64,000 bases of DNA, taken from contig NZ_CP017715.1 in NCBI RefSeq assembly GCF_001854125.1, positions 2,108,001 to 2,172,000 on the forward strand, read 5' to 3'. The stretch's first letter is position 1. Each line of letters begins with the position of its first letter. The DNA comes from Marinobacter salinus. GTDB taxonomy: Bacteria > Pseudomonadota > Gammaproteobacteria > Pseudomonadales > Oleiphilaceae. Of this stretch, positions 26,312-36,046 are shown one piece after another. Under the pieces are notes generated by a model that had not been told where the DNA came from, did no database searches, and saw only the letters and a list, made by a program, of their open reading frames with translations. The translations under genes were made by a program, and so were the position numbers.

Positions 26312-28207
26312 CTATTTCCCGGCCTTGCCGGCCTCACGCTCTTTCATCAGATTCCGGACTTTTTCCGTTACCGCTTCATTCACCCGCCCGCTCAGCTGCA
26401 GACTGGTCAGTAATGCCGGTATGTCCTCCTGGAGATTCAGGTTCACTACGATCGGGTAGCCATCCCGAACCTCGGGGTTACTACCCTCCAACCGAAGCCC
26501 CAGACTCAACGTTCCATCCTGATCATAGTCTATCGTGCTGCGCAGCAGCTCATAGTTAAAGTTTTGAAGGGCACGAACCACCAGATTCATGGTGTCGTTG
26601 TTCTGCGCTAACGCACGCAAACGGTCCGCCGGAAGTCTGAGCGTGCCGCCTGGCGACACTGCCCTGACCACGCCGCCGGCAACCTGTATACCGTCATCAC
26701 TGACCAGCAATGGGATCTCACCTTCCAGGGTTCCACTGCCGCTCAGGCCCTCGGCCGGATAAACCTCCATCAACCGATCAACCTGAACGTTATTGAGCCA
26801 AACCGGCACCCGGGCGGGCAACTCGGTCATTGCCCACTCTCCAGGCTTCACCCGAACTTCCCCTCCGAGAAATCCCGCCTGCCCCTTGATCAGCGACAAC
26901 GTTCCCGCCAAGGGCCTGTCACGAGGTGCTTCGTATCGGCCACTGGCGGTGAGAGGGCCAAGGGCGATGCCGGGATTCAGTTGTTCCAGCCTAAGATCCG
27001 ATGTCCGGACAACCGCTTTTTTGTCGTACTCTACATCCAGCTCGCCATTCAGCCCGGTCCACGCCATTCGATCCAGGATGCCGGACATGCCTTTCGCACC
27101 GATTTTCGCCTCAACCACAGGTGTCGACCCGCTCAAACGCAGATCTGCCTGTATGTTTAACTGCCCCTCGCTGATCTCAAGACCAGTAGGCCACCGAGTC
27201 AATGTTTCGGCAAACGCCTTGCCAGCTCTGGTGCCAGCCATCTCCAGTGCTGCGGAAACAGCAGGCACACCATCCAGCGGCCAGCGAACCGACACATCCG
27301 ATCGGACACCCGCCTCGCCGGTCACCACCCCGGTCAGATCGACCCGGCTTAGTCCCGCCTCCACCCTCCCCTTGAAGCTCCAGGGTTGAGGCTGCAGATC
27401 AGGATGATGTAACGTCCCCGCCGCCAGCATCAGAGGGCCTGAAATCGCCAGTGCCTGCAGGCTGCGATCTGTCAGATCATAAGCTGCCTCAAGGTGGAGT
27501 GAATCCGCGGCGGCTGTCAGCTTCTCCAGCCAAACCTCCTCTCCGGCATCGGCACCTTGCAGACGATTAGCCCGAAGCACTGAATCCGGGAGTACATTCA
27601 GCGCAAGCCCATCGGTTCCGCCCGAGCCGGAAAATCCCAGCTTCATGCTGACACCCTGGAAAGCCCATCCTGCACGGCCAGTGTCTGGCAAAGGGGCCTC
27701 AACCCACATCCCATCGGTTTCAAATCGCCACTGCTCGGGACCTGGAGCCAGACTGAGTGCCAGATGGCCATAGGCCTGAATATCACCCGGCAAGTTGGCA
27801 CTTAAGTTCCTGATATCAATATGGCTCGGAAGCCAGTCGGGCAGCTGCGGCAGAGCCAAGCCATGGCTCGCATCCGTTGCCGTCTGCGCAGCCGGCCAGG
27901 AGGAAAGGTCAACCTGGAGTCGCTCTATCCGGGCATTGGAAAGCACCAGATTCTGTAAGCTCCAACCCAGGGAAAAGCCCTCACCGCGAACAGACAATTT
28001 CTGCGCACCGTCAGACCGGACCAATGAAAAGGCCTTTGCATGGATACCTCCCAGCGACAGACTGACGTCCTGCCAGTCAAACTGCTGGATAGCCTGCTGC
28101 ATCTTCCACTCCTGCCAGACGCTCCTGGCATAGAGGCCGCTTGCCACCAGCAGTGTCAGCAGAATGACTCCAGACCAGGCTAACAGCCGGCGGATCTTGC
28201 TTGCCAT
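26312..28207 (-). CDS. ydbH: YdbH-type AsmA-like intermembrane lipid transport protein
   Basis: A 631-residue protein with one N-terminal inner-membrane helix (VILLTLLVASGLYA) and a long periplasmic beta-rich region, ending in the YdbH/dicarboxylate-transport-type domain (GYPIVVNLNLQEDIPALLT). YdbH is one of the AsmA-like bridges, with TamB and YhdP, that carry phospholipid between the membranes. It is shorter than E. coli YdbH (about 880 residues), which is usual in non-enteric species as the middle varies. The ynbE and ydbL genes follow directly. Confidence 0.88.
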   Translation of the reverse strand: MASKIRRLLAWSGVILLTLLVASGLYARSVWQEWKMQQAIQQFDWQDVSLSLGGIHAKAFSLVRSDGAQKLSVRGEGFSLGWSLQNLVLSNARIERLQVDLSSWPAAQTATDASHGLALPQLPDWLPSHIDIRNLSANLPGDIQAYGHLALSLAPGPEQWRFETDGMWVEAPLPDTGRAGWAFQGVSMKLGFSGSGGTDGLALNVLPDSVLRANRLQGADAGEEVWLEKLTAAADSLHLEAAYDLTDRSLQALAISGPLMLAAGTLHHPDLQPQPWSFKGRVEAGLSRVDLTGVVTGEAGVRSDVSVRWPLDGVPAVSAALEMAGTRAGKAFAETLTRWPTGLEISEGQLNIQADLRLSGSTPVVEAKIGAKGMSGILDRMAWTGLNGELDVEYDKKAVVRTSDLRLEQLNPGIALGPLTASGRYEAPRDRPLAGTLSLIKGQAGFLGGEVRVKPGEWAMTELPARVPVWLNNVQVDRLMEVYPAEGLSGSGTLEGEIPLLVSDDGIQVAGGVVRAVSPGGTLRLPADRLRALAQNNDTMNLVVRALQNFNYELLRSTIDYDQDGTLSLGLRLEGSNPEVRDGYPIVVNLNLQEDIPALLTSLQLSGRVNEAVTEKVRNLMKEREAGKAGK

Positions 28208-28323
28208 TGAGCTCTCCAGGTTGCTCCGTAATCAGCCATTGCCAAAGTCACACAAGCTGTAACCTGACATCTCGTCCATTCAGTAATAGAGTTTATACAG
28301 GACCAACTTCCCGGAGTTCCAGT

Positions 28324-28827
28324 ATGGCAGCATTGCTCAAACAGTTTCTCTTACTAACAGTGCTGGCTCTGGCTCTGGCTCTCGGCGGCTGTGCCAGCAC
28401 CACGAACCTGCAAACTGGAAGTGACACCCGGTTTTCGGCGGTTGACTCATCACCATCATCAGAAACGGCAGAGCGGCTGTGGCGGGTTTTTGAGCGCTAT
28501 GAAGGCGCGCCTTATGAATATGGCGGCACATCGGCACAAGGATTCGACTGCTCGGGGTTCATTATGACGGCCTACCGTGAAGGCCTTGGCAAGCAGCTGC
28601 CCCGCACCACTTCCCAGATGCTGAAAGATGGCAGGGCCATCCCGCCGGCCAGCGTGGAACCCGGCGATCTGGTGTTTTTCCGAATCCAGGACAAGGAACA
28701 GCATGCGGGTATCTACATGGGCGACGACAGGTTTATCCATGCTTCCAGCTCTGTGGGCGTGACGCTTTCAGAACTGAATGGGTACTACTGGAGAGACCGG
28801 CTTACCGAGGCCCGGCGCTTTGAGTAG
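28324..28827 (+). CDS. NlpC/P60-family peptidoglycan hydrolase lipoprotein
   Basis: A 167-residue lipoprotein with a signal ending in the lipobox LALGGC (Cys about 21) and a single NlpC/P60 domain. The catalytic Cys is in FDCSGF near 77, the first His in EQHAGIYMG near 127 and the third residue in FIHASSS near 138. It is expected to cut D-gamma-glutamyl-diaminopimelate bonds in murein, as MepH/MepS-like enzymes do. The start at 28324 is preceded by CCGGAG; the frame is open upstream to 28201, but that part has no signal peptide. Confidence 0.92.
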   Translation: MAALLKQFLLLTVLALALALGGCASTTNLQTGSDTRFSAVDSSPSSETAERLWRVFERYEGAPYEYGGTSAQGFDCSGFIMTAYREGLGKQLPRTTSQMLKDGRAIPPASVEPGDLVFFRIQDKEQHAGIYMGDDRFIHASSSVGVTLSELNGYYWRDRLTEARRFE

Positions 28828-28852
28828 ACATGTGCCTTCCGGACCATCGTAA

Positions 28853-29458
28853 TCACAATCCGCCAATGGCTAACTGAAGTGCTATGGCGGTCATCATGAG
28901 GCCAATCACGCCATCAATGATTCGCCAGGCAAGCGGGCGTGAGAGGATGGGTGCCAGTGCCGAGCCACCCCAGGCAACCAACCCGAACCAGAGGACAGAC
29001 GCACTGCTGGCACCGGCCACAAACGTGGTGGCGTTTTCCTGCTGCGCACCAACCGCAGGAATGAGTAACAGCGTATCCAGATACACTTGCGGGTTCAGCA
29101 GTGTTACCGCCAGGGTGGTAAACAACACCCCCTTGAGACTACGTTTGGTGATTTCACCGGCCTCAAGGGCCGCCCTGCCCCGACTGGCCCGGACGAACGC
29201 CTGAACCGCCAGCCACCCCAGGAAGACAACACCCAGCCAGCGCAGGATATCCAGCGCCTCCGGTATCGCCATCAAGGCCGCACTTACGCCGAACATCCCG
29301 AGAGTGAACAGGGTAATATCCGCCACCATACAGAGGCCCGCTGACCACCAGTGATGTTCGCGACGAATGGCCTGGCTCAGTATGTAGGCATTCTGGGCGC
29401 CAATCGCCACAATGATACCGCCGCAGACAACCAGACCTGTCAGATAACTTTCCAGCAC
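28853..29458 (-). CDS. argO: LysE/ArgO-type amino acid exporter
   Basis: A 201-residue inner-membrane protein with about six helices and the family signatures AIGAQNAYILSQAIRREHH at the N-terminus and TLLNPQVYLDTLLLIP in the middle. ArgO/LysE exports arginine, canavanine or lysine. It is divergent from an ArgP-type LysR regulator across an 88-bp gap, the classic arrangement in which ArgP activates argO in response to basic amino acids. Confidence 0.92.
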   Translation of the reverse strand: MLESYLTGLVVCGGIIVAIGAQNAYILSQAIRREHHWWSAGLCMVADITLFTLGMFGVSAALMAIPEALDILRWLGVVFLGWLAVQAFVRASRGRAALEAGEITKRSLKGVLFTTLAVTLLNPQVYLDTLLLIPAVGAQQENATTFVAGASSASVLWFGLVAWGGSALAPILSRPLAWRIIDGVIGLMMTAIALQLAIGGL

Positions 29459-29546
29459 GATGAAACCTCCCGATTTGATGAGGGCAGCATATCGATTTCC
29501 GGCTATACTTGAAATTCATACTCGTAATGCTACATAAGTTTTCCTA

Positions 29547-30419
29547 ATGCTTGATTACAAACTACTTGAAGCGCTGGCCACCGTTATCGAGTGTGGTGGA
29601 TTTGAACGGGCGGGAGTTGCGCTGGGCCTGACCCAGTCGGCCGTTTCCCAGAGGATACGGACGCTGGAAATCAGGCTGGGCCAGCCAGTGCTGGTCCGGA
29701 GCCCTACCATTAAAGCAACGCTGGCAGGCCAGAGGCTTCTGAACCATGTTCAGCAGGTTCAGCTGTTGGAACGGGACTTGTCTCAGTCTATTCCCGCGCT
29801 TTCAGAGCCGGCCGCACGGCTCCGGATTGCGCTTAACGCCGACAGCCTGGCCACGTGGTGGGCGGATACGATCAGCCGTTTTTGCCGGGACGAATCGCTG
29901 TTACTGGATATGGTTATCGAAGATCAGGACATTGGCCTGCGACGTATGCGAGAGGGCGATGTGGCCGCGTGCCTTTGTAGCAGCCCTCACCCTGTTGCGG
30001 GGGCCCGTTGCGTCCCTCTGGGCAGTATGACGTATCTGCCGCTGGCAACGCCGGACTATGTCCACCGCTATTTTCCCGATGGATTTAATGAAAGCAGCTT
30101 GGAAACGGCACCCGCTATCGTATTCGGGCCGCACGACCAGTTGCAGCATCGATTCCTGGCCCAATGCGGCTACCATGGAAGTGTCCCCTACCACCTATGC
30201 CCTTCCTCGGAAGGTTTTGTAAAACTGGCGCTAGCGGGCATGGGGTATGGCATGATCCCCGAACTGCAGGCTCGCCAAGAAATGGACACCGGCAACCTAG
30301 TCAGCATTGCGCCAGGGCAGTCTCTGCAAGTCCAGCTATACTGGCACTTCTGGCGCCATGGCGGGGGCATTATGGATCGAATGACCCAGACACTGACCTC
30401 TGCAAACACGTTTACCTGA
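29547..30419 (+). CDS. argP: LysR-family regulator, ArgP/LysG type
   Basis: A 290-residue LysR regulator. The winged HTH is at the N-terminus (GGFERAGVALGLTQSAVSQRI), with the ArgP-characteristic start LDYKLLEALATVIE and the ligand domain phrases VIEDQDIGLRRMREGDV and MGYGMIPELQAR. ArgP family members activate the divergent argO exporter gene when arginine or lysine rises. The 88-bp gap between the two genes (29459-29546) must hold both promoters. Confidence 0.93.
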   Translation: MLDYKLLEALATVIECGGFERAGVALGLTQSAVSQRIRTLEIRLGQPVLVRSPTIKATLAGQRLLNHVQQVQLLERDLSQSIPALSEPAARLRIALNADSLATWWADTISRFCRDESLLLDMVIEDQDIGLRRMREGDVAACLCSSPHPVAGARCVPLGSMTYLPLATPDYVHRYFPDGFNESSLETAPAIVFGPHDQLQHRFLAQCGYHGSVPYHLCPSSEGFVKLALAGMGYGMIPELQARQEMDTGNLVSIAPGQSLQVQLYWHFWRHGGGIMDRMTQTLTSANTFT

Positions 30420-30487
30420 ACAAGGGAGCTTGGGCACAACAGTGGCTCTTCAGCGTTTCTCCCATTACTTAAGACAAGGACCCGACT

Positions 30488-30907
30488 TTGGATCTGACAA
30501 CCCCTGCCCTACTTTTTCCGGCCATTTCATTACTGCTGCTGGCTTACACCAACCGGTTCCTGGTTCTGGCACAGCTTATCCGGCAGCTCCGGCAGATGGA
30601 TACCGAAGAAGACCATGCACTGATCGCCCGCCAGATCAGCATGCTCCGCAAACGCATCGTGCTGACAAAACGCATGCAGGCTTTTGGCGTTATGAGCTTC
30701 TTTGTGTGCACCGTATCCATGTTCCTGCTGTTCCTGGGAGCGGCATTGCCCGGCATTATTGCGTTCGGAGCCAGTCTGGTGCTGCTTTCGTTGTCACTGC
30801 TTTTCTCTCTGTACGAAATCCAGATATCAACCAATGCCATTAATGTGGAACTGGCCAGTTTCGAAGCACGGAAAAGCGCATCAAGAGAAGACCTTGATCA
30901 CGATTGA
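30488..30907 (+). CDS. DUF2721 membrane protein (TTG start)
   Basis: A 139-residue protein with three hydrophobic segments (about 8-30, 66-90, 92-112) and a cytoplasmic-looking helix between the first two (LIRQLRQMDTEEDHALIARQ), typical of DUF2721. The frame begins with TTG, and AAGGA lies eight bases upstream. No ATG is available at a suitable place. Function is unknown. The last ten bases overlap the opposing CPBP gene. Confidence 0.75.
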   Translation: MDLTTPALLFPAISLLLLAYTNRFLVLAQLIRQLRQMDTEEDHALIARQISMLRKRIVLTKRMQAFGVMSFFVCTVSMFLLFLGAALPGIIAFGASLVLLSLSLLFSLYEIQISTNAINVELASFEARKSASREDLDHD

Positions 30908-31497
30908 CCCGGAGGTCGGACACCAAACCAGTGAGGAAACCGAATCAGGCAGAAAAGCGCGACAATGTCGTACACCGCGTGCCAGATCATGACCAGAGCG
31001 ATACTGTCGGAAAATGCATAGGCTGAGCCCAGTATAAGACCCAGGCCTGTTGCTACCAGAAAGTAGGCGAAGGAAATGTAGTGGGCCATGCCGAAAATCA
31101 CAGAGGAGAGAGCAATAGCGGCCAGTTCACCAGTTATGCCAGTCAGCCAGCCTTGAACAGCGCCGCGGAAAAGGAGCTCCTCACCAACACCGGCAAAGAT
31201 GGATAACGCCACCAGAACCGGCCAGCCAAAACTGGACGCGAACCGGTGCAACCCTCGCATCTGCCGTTCAAGGTCACTGGGAAAAACGCCCGGAATACGT
31301 GACAGAAGAAGCAGCAACCCATAAGTCCCAAATGCTCCCAGGCATCCGTAGGCGAACGCCTGCCCAAAGGGCATGCCGCTGTTAAGAACCGGAATTTCGA
31401 ACAGAGCAATGGCAACCAGCGCCACCACACCGATGCCGCCCTGGAACAACAGGGCAGCAAGGGAGGAAATGCCGGAACGGGATCCGCCAGCAGCCAT
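30898..31497 (-). CDS. CPBP-family intramembrane metalloprotease
   Basis: A 199-residue membrane protein with about five helices. The CPBP/Abi motifs are present: GVGEELLFRGAVQGW (EExxxR, near 105), a histidine in FGMAHYISF near 138 and a third motif in MIWHAVYDIV near 172. Bacterial members include CAAX-type proteases and bacteriocin self-immunity proteins; the substrate here is unknown. It starts at the base next to the stop of the dienoyl-CoA isomerase gene, implying cotranscription without an obvious functional link. Confidence 0.87.
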   Translation of the reverse strand: MAAGGSRSGISSLAALLFQGGIGVVALVAIALFEIPVLNSGMPFGQAFAYGCLGAFGTYGLLLLLSRIPGVFPSDLERQMRGLHRFASSFGWPVLVALSIFAGVGEELLFRGAVQGWLTGITGELAAIALSSVIFGMAHYISFAYFLVATGLGLILGSAYAFSDSIALVMIWHAVYDIVALFCLIRFPHWFGVRPPGQS

Positions 31498-32352
31498 TTA
31501 CGACTCGAACAGTCCTTTCACCGGAAACAGGTTGTCGTACTCGGGAGTTTTCTTCTGGGCCTTCGCCTGAAAGGATTTCATCATATCACCGGGGCGGAAC
31601 ATCCCTGCCTGCCAGGTCGCCATATACCTCAGGCTGTCTTCCACCGAGTGGTCCCGGCTGTAATTCAGCATCTCCTTGCAGCCGGTTACCGCCAGCGGCG
31701 AATTAGCGGCAATCTGGCCCGCAATACCCATCACAGCCGCCAGCATCGCCTCCTGGCTCTCATAGACGTCATTCACAAAGCCAAGACGCCGAGCTTCCTG
31801 CGCGGAAAACTTGCGGCCAGTGTACGCCAGTTCCCGAACCACTCCCTGCGGCATCAGCTTGGGCAGACGCTGCAAAGTGCCGACATCCGCCGTCATGCCC
31901 AGCTCGGTCTCCTTGATGGTGAAATAGGCGTCTTCGGTGCAGTAACGGCTGTCTGCAGCACACACCAGGTCCAGAGCCCCACCGATACAGCCGCCGTGGA
32001 TCGCCGCGAGAACCGGCAGGCGAATCTTTTCAAGCGAAGTCAGAGTATCCTGCAACTGCAGCACCACACGGCGGAGATTTTCAGCCATACGACCGTGATC
32101 GCCACTCATGGGAACCGCTTTCGGATCGCTAAAAACGCCCAGATCCATGCCGGCCGAAAAGTGCTTGCCCGTGCTGGAAATCACGATAACCCGAGCGTCT
32201 GTATTGGCTTCAATGTCCTGCATGCACTTCGGCAGTTCCAGCCAGAATGCCTTGTTCATGGTATTCAGCGCGTCCGGGCGGTTGAACTGGACGTGGGCAA
32301 TAAAGTCCGTGATTTCTACCGAAAAGCTTTCATAGGTTGGCAGGTTAGACAA
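31498..32352 (-). CDS. Dienoyl-CoA isomerase-type crotonase (ECH1-like)
   Basis: A 284-residue crotonase. The three acidic residues that define delta(3,5)-delta(2,4)-dienoyl-CoA isomerases are all in place: Asp in GGALDLVCAADSRYC, Glu in IKETELGM and Asp in TADVGTLQRLPKL. This favours an ECH1-type isomerase acting on unsaturated fatty acids over a plain hydratase. ATG at 32352 follows AAAGGAGC. It heads a small unit with the CPBP gene, whose start touches its stop. Confidence 0.9.
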   Translation of the reverse strand: MSNLPTYESFSVEITDFIAHVQFNRPDALNTMNKAFWLELPKCMQDIEANTDARVIVISSTGKHFSAGMDLGVFSDPKAVPMSGDHGRMAENLRRVVLQLQDTLTSLEKIRLPVLAAIHGGCIGGALDLVCAADSRYCTEDAYFTIKETELGMTADVGTLQRLPKLMPQGVVRELAYTGRKFSAQEARRLGFVNDVYESQEAMLAAVMGIAGQIAANSPLAVTGCKEMLNYSRDHSVEDSLRYMATWQAGMFRPGDMMKSFQAKAQKKTPEYDNLFPVKGLFES

Positions 32353-32442
32353 GACAAAGCTCCTTTGATCATTTCTTGTTTCTGGAAAGCAGGGGACAAA
32401 CAGCGCCGGATCCGAAAGGGCACTGCAATCCGGCGATACCGC

Positions 32443-33330
32443 TCACCGGGTCAACCCGGTGCGCTCGCGCTTGGATACATACATACTGCTATCAGCGTGA
32501 TGGATGAGAGTTTCATAATCCACACCATCGTCCGGGTAGACGGCAACACCAATACTCGGGCTGCAAGTCAGTGTTATCCCACCATCCAGCTTGAAAGGCC
32601 GAGCCAGGCTCAAAACGATTTTTTGCCTAACGGCGTCAACATCATCACCAGTGACGGTTCCATCAACCACCACCACAAATTCATCGCCACCCACTCGGCT
32701 CACGGTATCGGATTCTCTGACACACCTCTGCAAGCGCTTGGCAACCCGGATCAGCAGTTCATCGCCTACAGCATGCCCATAGCTGTCGTTAATCTGTTTG
32801 AAGTTGTTCAGATCAAGATACAGAACAGCCAGCCGGGTGGTGGCGCGTTGAGCTCTGGCCAGCGCAATTCCGAAACGATCAAGCAGCAGCGCCCGATTCG
32901 GCACGTTGGTTAGCGGATCATGGTGGGCCATATACTCAAGCCGCGCATACAAATCTTTCTGTAGAGATTCCGCGTGTTTCTGCTGGGTAATATCCCGCGC
33001 GACGGCAACCCGCACCTGATCTTTCTCGGACCAGCGGGCAGACCACATAATATGAGCGACCGCACCGTCCTTTCTCAGGTAGCGGTTCTCGAAGAGGGGC
33101 TTTTCCTCGCCACTCAGAAGTTCGCCTATGGCCCCAACTGTTTTGTCCCGGTCGTCCGGGTGAACAAACTCAAGAACGAAACGCCCCACCATTTCGTCAG
33201 GACGATAGCCAAAAATGCGCTCACCAGCCTCGCTGACAAACAAAAACCGGCTATCGCGGTCCACAAGACAGACAGCATCCAGTAAAAGATCAATAAATTC
33301 ATCAGCCGAAACCGGCAGTGTCTGTTTCAT
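32443..33330 (-). CDS. PAS-GGDEF diguanylate cyclase
   Basis: A 295-residue soluble protein with a PAS domain (about 10-120, LLLDAVCLVDRDSRFLFVSE ... ENRYLRKDGAVAHIMW) and a GGDEF domain (about 130-290) with the intact VGGDEFVVVV signature, so it should make c-di-GMP. An RxxD product-inhibition site is not obvious upstream of the signature. It lies 90 bp from the dienoyl-CoA isomerase on one side and 80 bp from the MscS gene on the other and may be monocistronic. Confidence 0.92.
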   Translation of the reverse strand: MKQTLPVSADEFIDLLLDAVCLVDRDSRFLFVSEAGERIFGYRPDEMVGRFVLEFVHPDDRDKTVGAIGELLSGEEKPLFENRYLRKDGAVAHIMWSARWSEKDQVRVAVARDITQQKHAESLQKDLYARLEYMAHHDPLTNVPNRALLLDRFGIALARAQRATTRLAVLYLDLNNFKQINDSYGHAVGDELLIRVAKRLQRCVRESDTVSRVGGDEFVVVVDGTVTGDDVDAVRQKIVLSLARPFKLDGGITLTCSPSIGVAVYPDDGVDYETLIHHADSSMYVSKRERTGLTR

Positions 33331-33409
33331 TGAGGAACTATAAAGCGATTGCCAGCCGACAATCCAGCACCATCAAATCGAAAGTCGCACTTTCGGCTTG
33401 CAGCCCCCA

Positions 33410-34492
33410 TCACTGTGACGGAGCCAACAACTCGTCGGCTTCGTTCCCATCCACCAACCGGGCGCGAATTCGTGGCAGATAATCCGGATAATGCTCCTGT
33501 AAAAAACTGATCAGGCCTTCCCTGATGGCGCAACGGAGATCCCAGGCCAGACTGGAGTCCGGCGCACTCATCAGAAAACGGACCTGAATGGTACGGTCAT
33601 CCGAATCCGTGACCTGAACCGTTTCGGTCTTGCCGTCCCACTGGGTTGACTGCCGTAGAAGTCTCGCAAACTCGTCTCGAAGAGGTTGAATCGGCATGGC
33701 GTAGTCCAAGCGGATAAACACTGTCCCCAACAGGTCTGCGTTATTTCTGGACCAGTTCTGGAACGGATTCTCGATAAACCACTGCAGCGGCACAATTAAA
33801 CGGCGGAGATCCCAGACCCTGAGCACTACATAGGTGGCGGTGACCTCTTCTACCCAGCACCACTCGCCCTGCACATGCAGAACGTCATCAATCCGGAACG
33901 GTTGGGTAAGAGCAATTTGCATACCGGCCAGGAGGTTACCCAGCACCGGCCTTGCCGCAAAGCCCAGAATAATGCCGCCGACACCCGCTGAAGCCAACAG
34001 ACTACCGCCCACATGGCGGACCGATTCGAAAGTCATCAGGGCAGAACCAAGACCGAGTATCACGATCAGAATATTCAGCCCGCGGACCAGGAAACGGGTC
34101 TGGGTTTCCACTTTGCGGGCGCGCTTCCACTCGCCCTCCAGAACGGGGTTGAGGGTGACAATAACCTCGCCGATTGCCGAGGTACAGCGGACTGCAGCCC
34201 AGGTAACGGACAAAATCAGAAGCAATGTCGCAGTGTGCTGGAGCTCCCGGAGGAACGGCAGACTGGGCGGCGCTGCCTCCAGCACCCCGTTCAGCACCAG
34301 CAAACAAATAAAAACGCCAAGAGCCCGGGCCGAGGCATCGAGAAACAGCCGGGGAATTGCTTTGCGACGGGTTAGCCGACGGACCGTACCCAGGGCCAGA
34401 CGGAAAACGAAGTAGGTCAGCACCACAGAGAGCAATGCGGACAGGCCGGGGTATAGCCATGCTCGCAACCCGGACTCAATCAACTCCCACAT
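33410..34492 (-). CDS. MscS-family mechanosensitive channel
   Basis: A 360-residue membrane protein with about five helices. The pore-lining helix and beta domain match MscS: SAGVGGIILGFAARPVLGNLL, then ALTQPFRIDDVLHVQGEWCWVEE and VPLQWFIENPFQNWS. It is longer than E. coli MscS at the N-terminus, as in the YnaI/YbdG-like group. I use the ATG at 34492, which has GGAG seven bases upstream; a GTG four codons earlier (34504) is in frame but overlaps that site. Confidence 0.9.
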   Translation of the reverse strand: MWELIESGLRAWLYPGLSALLSVVLTYFVFRLALGTVRRLTRRKAIPRLFLDASARALGVFICLLVLNGVLEAAPPSLPFLRELQHTATLLLILSVTWAAVRCTSAIGEVIVTLNPVLEGEWKRARKVETQTRFLVRGLNILIVILGLGSALMTFESVRHVGGSLLASAGVGGIILGFAARPVLGNLLAGMQIALTQPFRIDDVLHVQGEWCWVEEVTATYVVLRVWDLRRLIVPLQWFIENPFQNWSRNNADLLGTVFIRLDYAMPIQPLRDEFARLLRQSTQWDGKTETVQVTDSDDRTIQVRFLMSAPDSSLAWDLRCAIREGLISFLQEHYPDYLPRIRARLVDGNEADELLAPSQ

Positions 34493-34600
34493 ACTCTGCT
34501 CCACTGATCGGTTTCACTTTGCCTTAAGATAGCAGGCATTACCGGGCCGCAAGATATGATAAAAGAGGAAACGGAACAATTCAGGCAAAACGAGACCGTT

Positions 34601-35572
34601 ATGGAACTCACCTTTCTGGGCACATCTGCTGGCACACCCACCAAAGCCAGGAACGTCACCGGCCTGGCTTTGCAGCATGGCAAACCCAAACACTGGTACC
34701 TGATTGACTGCGGCGAGGGCACTCAGCAACAGCTGCTGCGCACGCGATACTCGGTGATGCAGTTACAGGCGATATTTATTACCCATGTTCACGGTGACCA
34801 CACCTTCGGGCTGCCCGGGCTTTTAACCAGTGCCTCCATGAATGGCCGCAGCGAGCCGCTATTCCTTATTGCACCAAGACCGGTACGAACGTTCGTCGAG
34901 GCTGCACTCGGTAACACTGACTCCAGCCTGAGCTTCGAACTGAAGTTTATCGATTCAGAAGCTGAAGATTTCGCCTGGGAGGACAACGCATTCAAGGTAA
35001 CCGCAACCGCCCTGTCCCACCGAGTGTCGTGCCGGGCGTTTTCATTTGAAGAGACAAATCTTGAGCGCCAGTTGCGCCAGGATAAACTTCTCGCCGATGG
35101 AATAGAGGCGGGCCCGGCATGGGGCAAACTGCAACAGGGGGTCGATGTGGTCCTTGAAAATGGAACCCTGCTACGCAGCGATGACTACACAACCATCACC
35201 CGCTCACCCCGCAAACTGGTGATTGGCGGCGACAACGACAAGCCGGAGCTGCTTGAAGAAGCCTGCAAGGATGCTCAGGTGCTGATACACGAGGCCACCT
35301 ACACGCAGGAAATCGCAGACCGCGTCGGCCCCTGGCCCCAACACAGCTCAGCCGCAAACGTGGCGCGCTTTGCCGAATCCATGCAGGTGCCAAACCTGGT
35401 GCTCACTCATTTCAGCTCACGCTATCAGTTCAACCCCAATGCCTATCCACATATAGGCGAAGTGGAGTCGGAAGCAAGAGGGATCTACCGCGGCAACCTT
35501 TACCTCGCCAGAGATTTCGAGACCTACCGGCTGGACAAAGGCGCGAATCTTGTCAACGTAACGTCGCCTTGA
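34601..35572 (+). CDS. rnz: Ribonuclease Z-type metallo-beta-lactamase
   Basis: A 323-residue protein of the RNase Z/ElaC family, with the metal motif THVHGDHTFGLPG near 60, a GGDND metal region near 210 and a final HFSSRY near 268. RNase Z trims tRNA 3' ends. The start is placed at 34601 (MELTFLGTSAG, the universal start of the family); an in-frame ATG at 34556 would add a polar leader of 15 residues. The gene is divergent from MscS. Confidence 0.88.
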   Translation: MELTFLGTSAGTPTKARNVTGLALQHGKPKHWYLIDCGEGTQQQLLRTRYSVMQLQAIFITHVHGDHTFGLPGLLTSASMNGRSEPLFLIAPRPVRTFVEAALGNTDSSLSFELKFIDSEAEDFAWEDNAFKVTATALSHRVSCRAFSFEETNLERQLRQDKLLADGIEAGPAWGKLQQGVDVVLENGTLLRSDDYTTITRSPRKLVIGGDNDKPELLEEACKDAQVLIHEATYTQEIADRVGPWPQHSSAANVARFAESMQVPNLVLTHFSSRYQFNPNAYPHIGEVESEARGIYRGNLYLARDFETYRLDKGANLVNVTSP

Positions 35573-36046
35573 TCCGATTGCCCTTGAAACGTGTTCAAGG
35601 CGAACGCCGCTATCCCGACCAGGCCATGTCCGTCACCCCCGGCTGCATACTTTGCGTAAAGAACCGGATCTCTCTAAAGTAACGGTACATTTACAATAAA
35701 AACGAACATGCCCCTTTTGCTGCACAGGAAGGCAGTGGATGAGCTCAGGCTGGCCGGTATAGGCCAAGCCTACAATGCATGTCATCTGTACGCATACCTT
35801 CAGAAACTGCCAGCACGGGTTTCTGCTTATAAGAAATCCCTTTGCATTTTCAACTTTCTGGGGTACAGTCACTCTCGTTGGAAAGATTTAGCAAAGCATT
35901 TCATGAATAAGACGTCTCTGAGTTGTAACTAGTAGCCCGTCCTGTTTTTGATCCCGCAAGTTTTTTGTTTCCCGCATACCGCTGATCAGTTATCACGACG
36001 ATAGTCTGACGGCACATTAAAAGATTGATTTCAGGAAAGTTATATT
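35573..36046. other. 474-bp intergenic region upstream of the cold-shock gene
   Basis: No convincing gene. A hairpin with a 7-bp stem (35582-35588 with 35594-35600) lies just after the rnz stop but lacks a T run. The right 110 bases before the cold-shock start are AT-rich and probably hold its promoter and the long 5' leader usual for csp genes, ending in CAGGAAAG before the ATG. A 74-codon frame at 35708-35932 has no recognisable features and is not taken as a gene. Confidence 0.6.

Noticed and set aside
31648..32913. 421-codon plus-strand open frame
   Set aside because: It is antisense to the dienoyl-CoA isomerase and GGDEF genes, both firmly identified.
35708..35932. 74-codon plus-strand frame in the gap before the cold-shock gene
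   Set aside because: No Shine-Dalgarno site, signal or family feature; the region is better explained as leader and promoter DNA.
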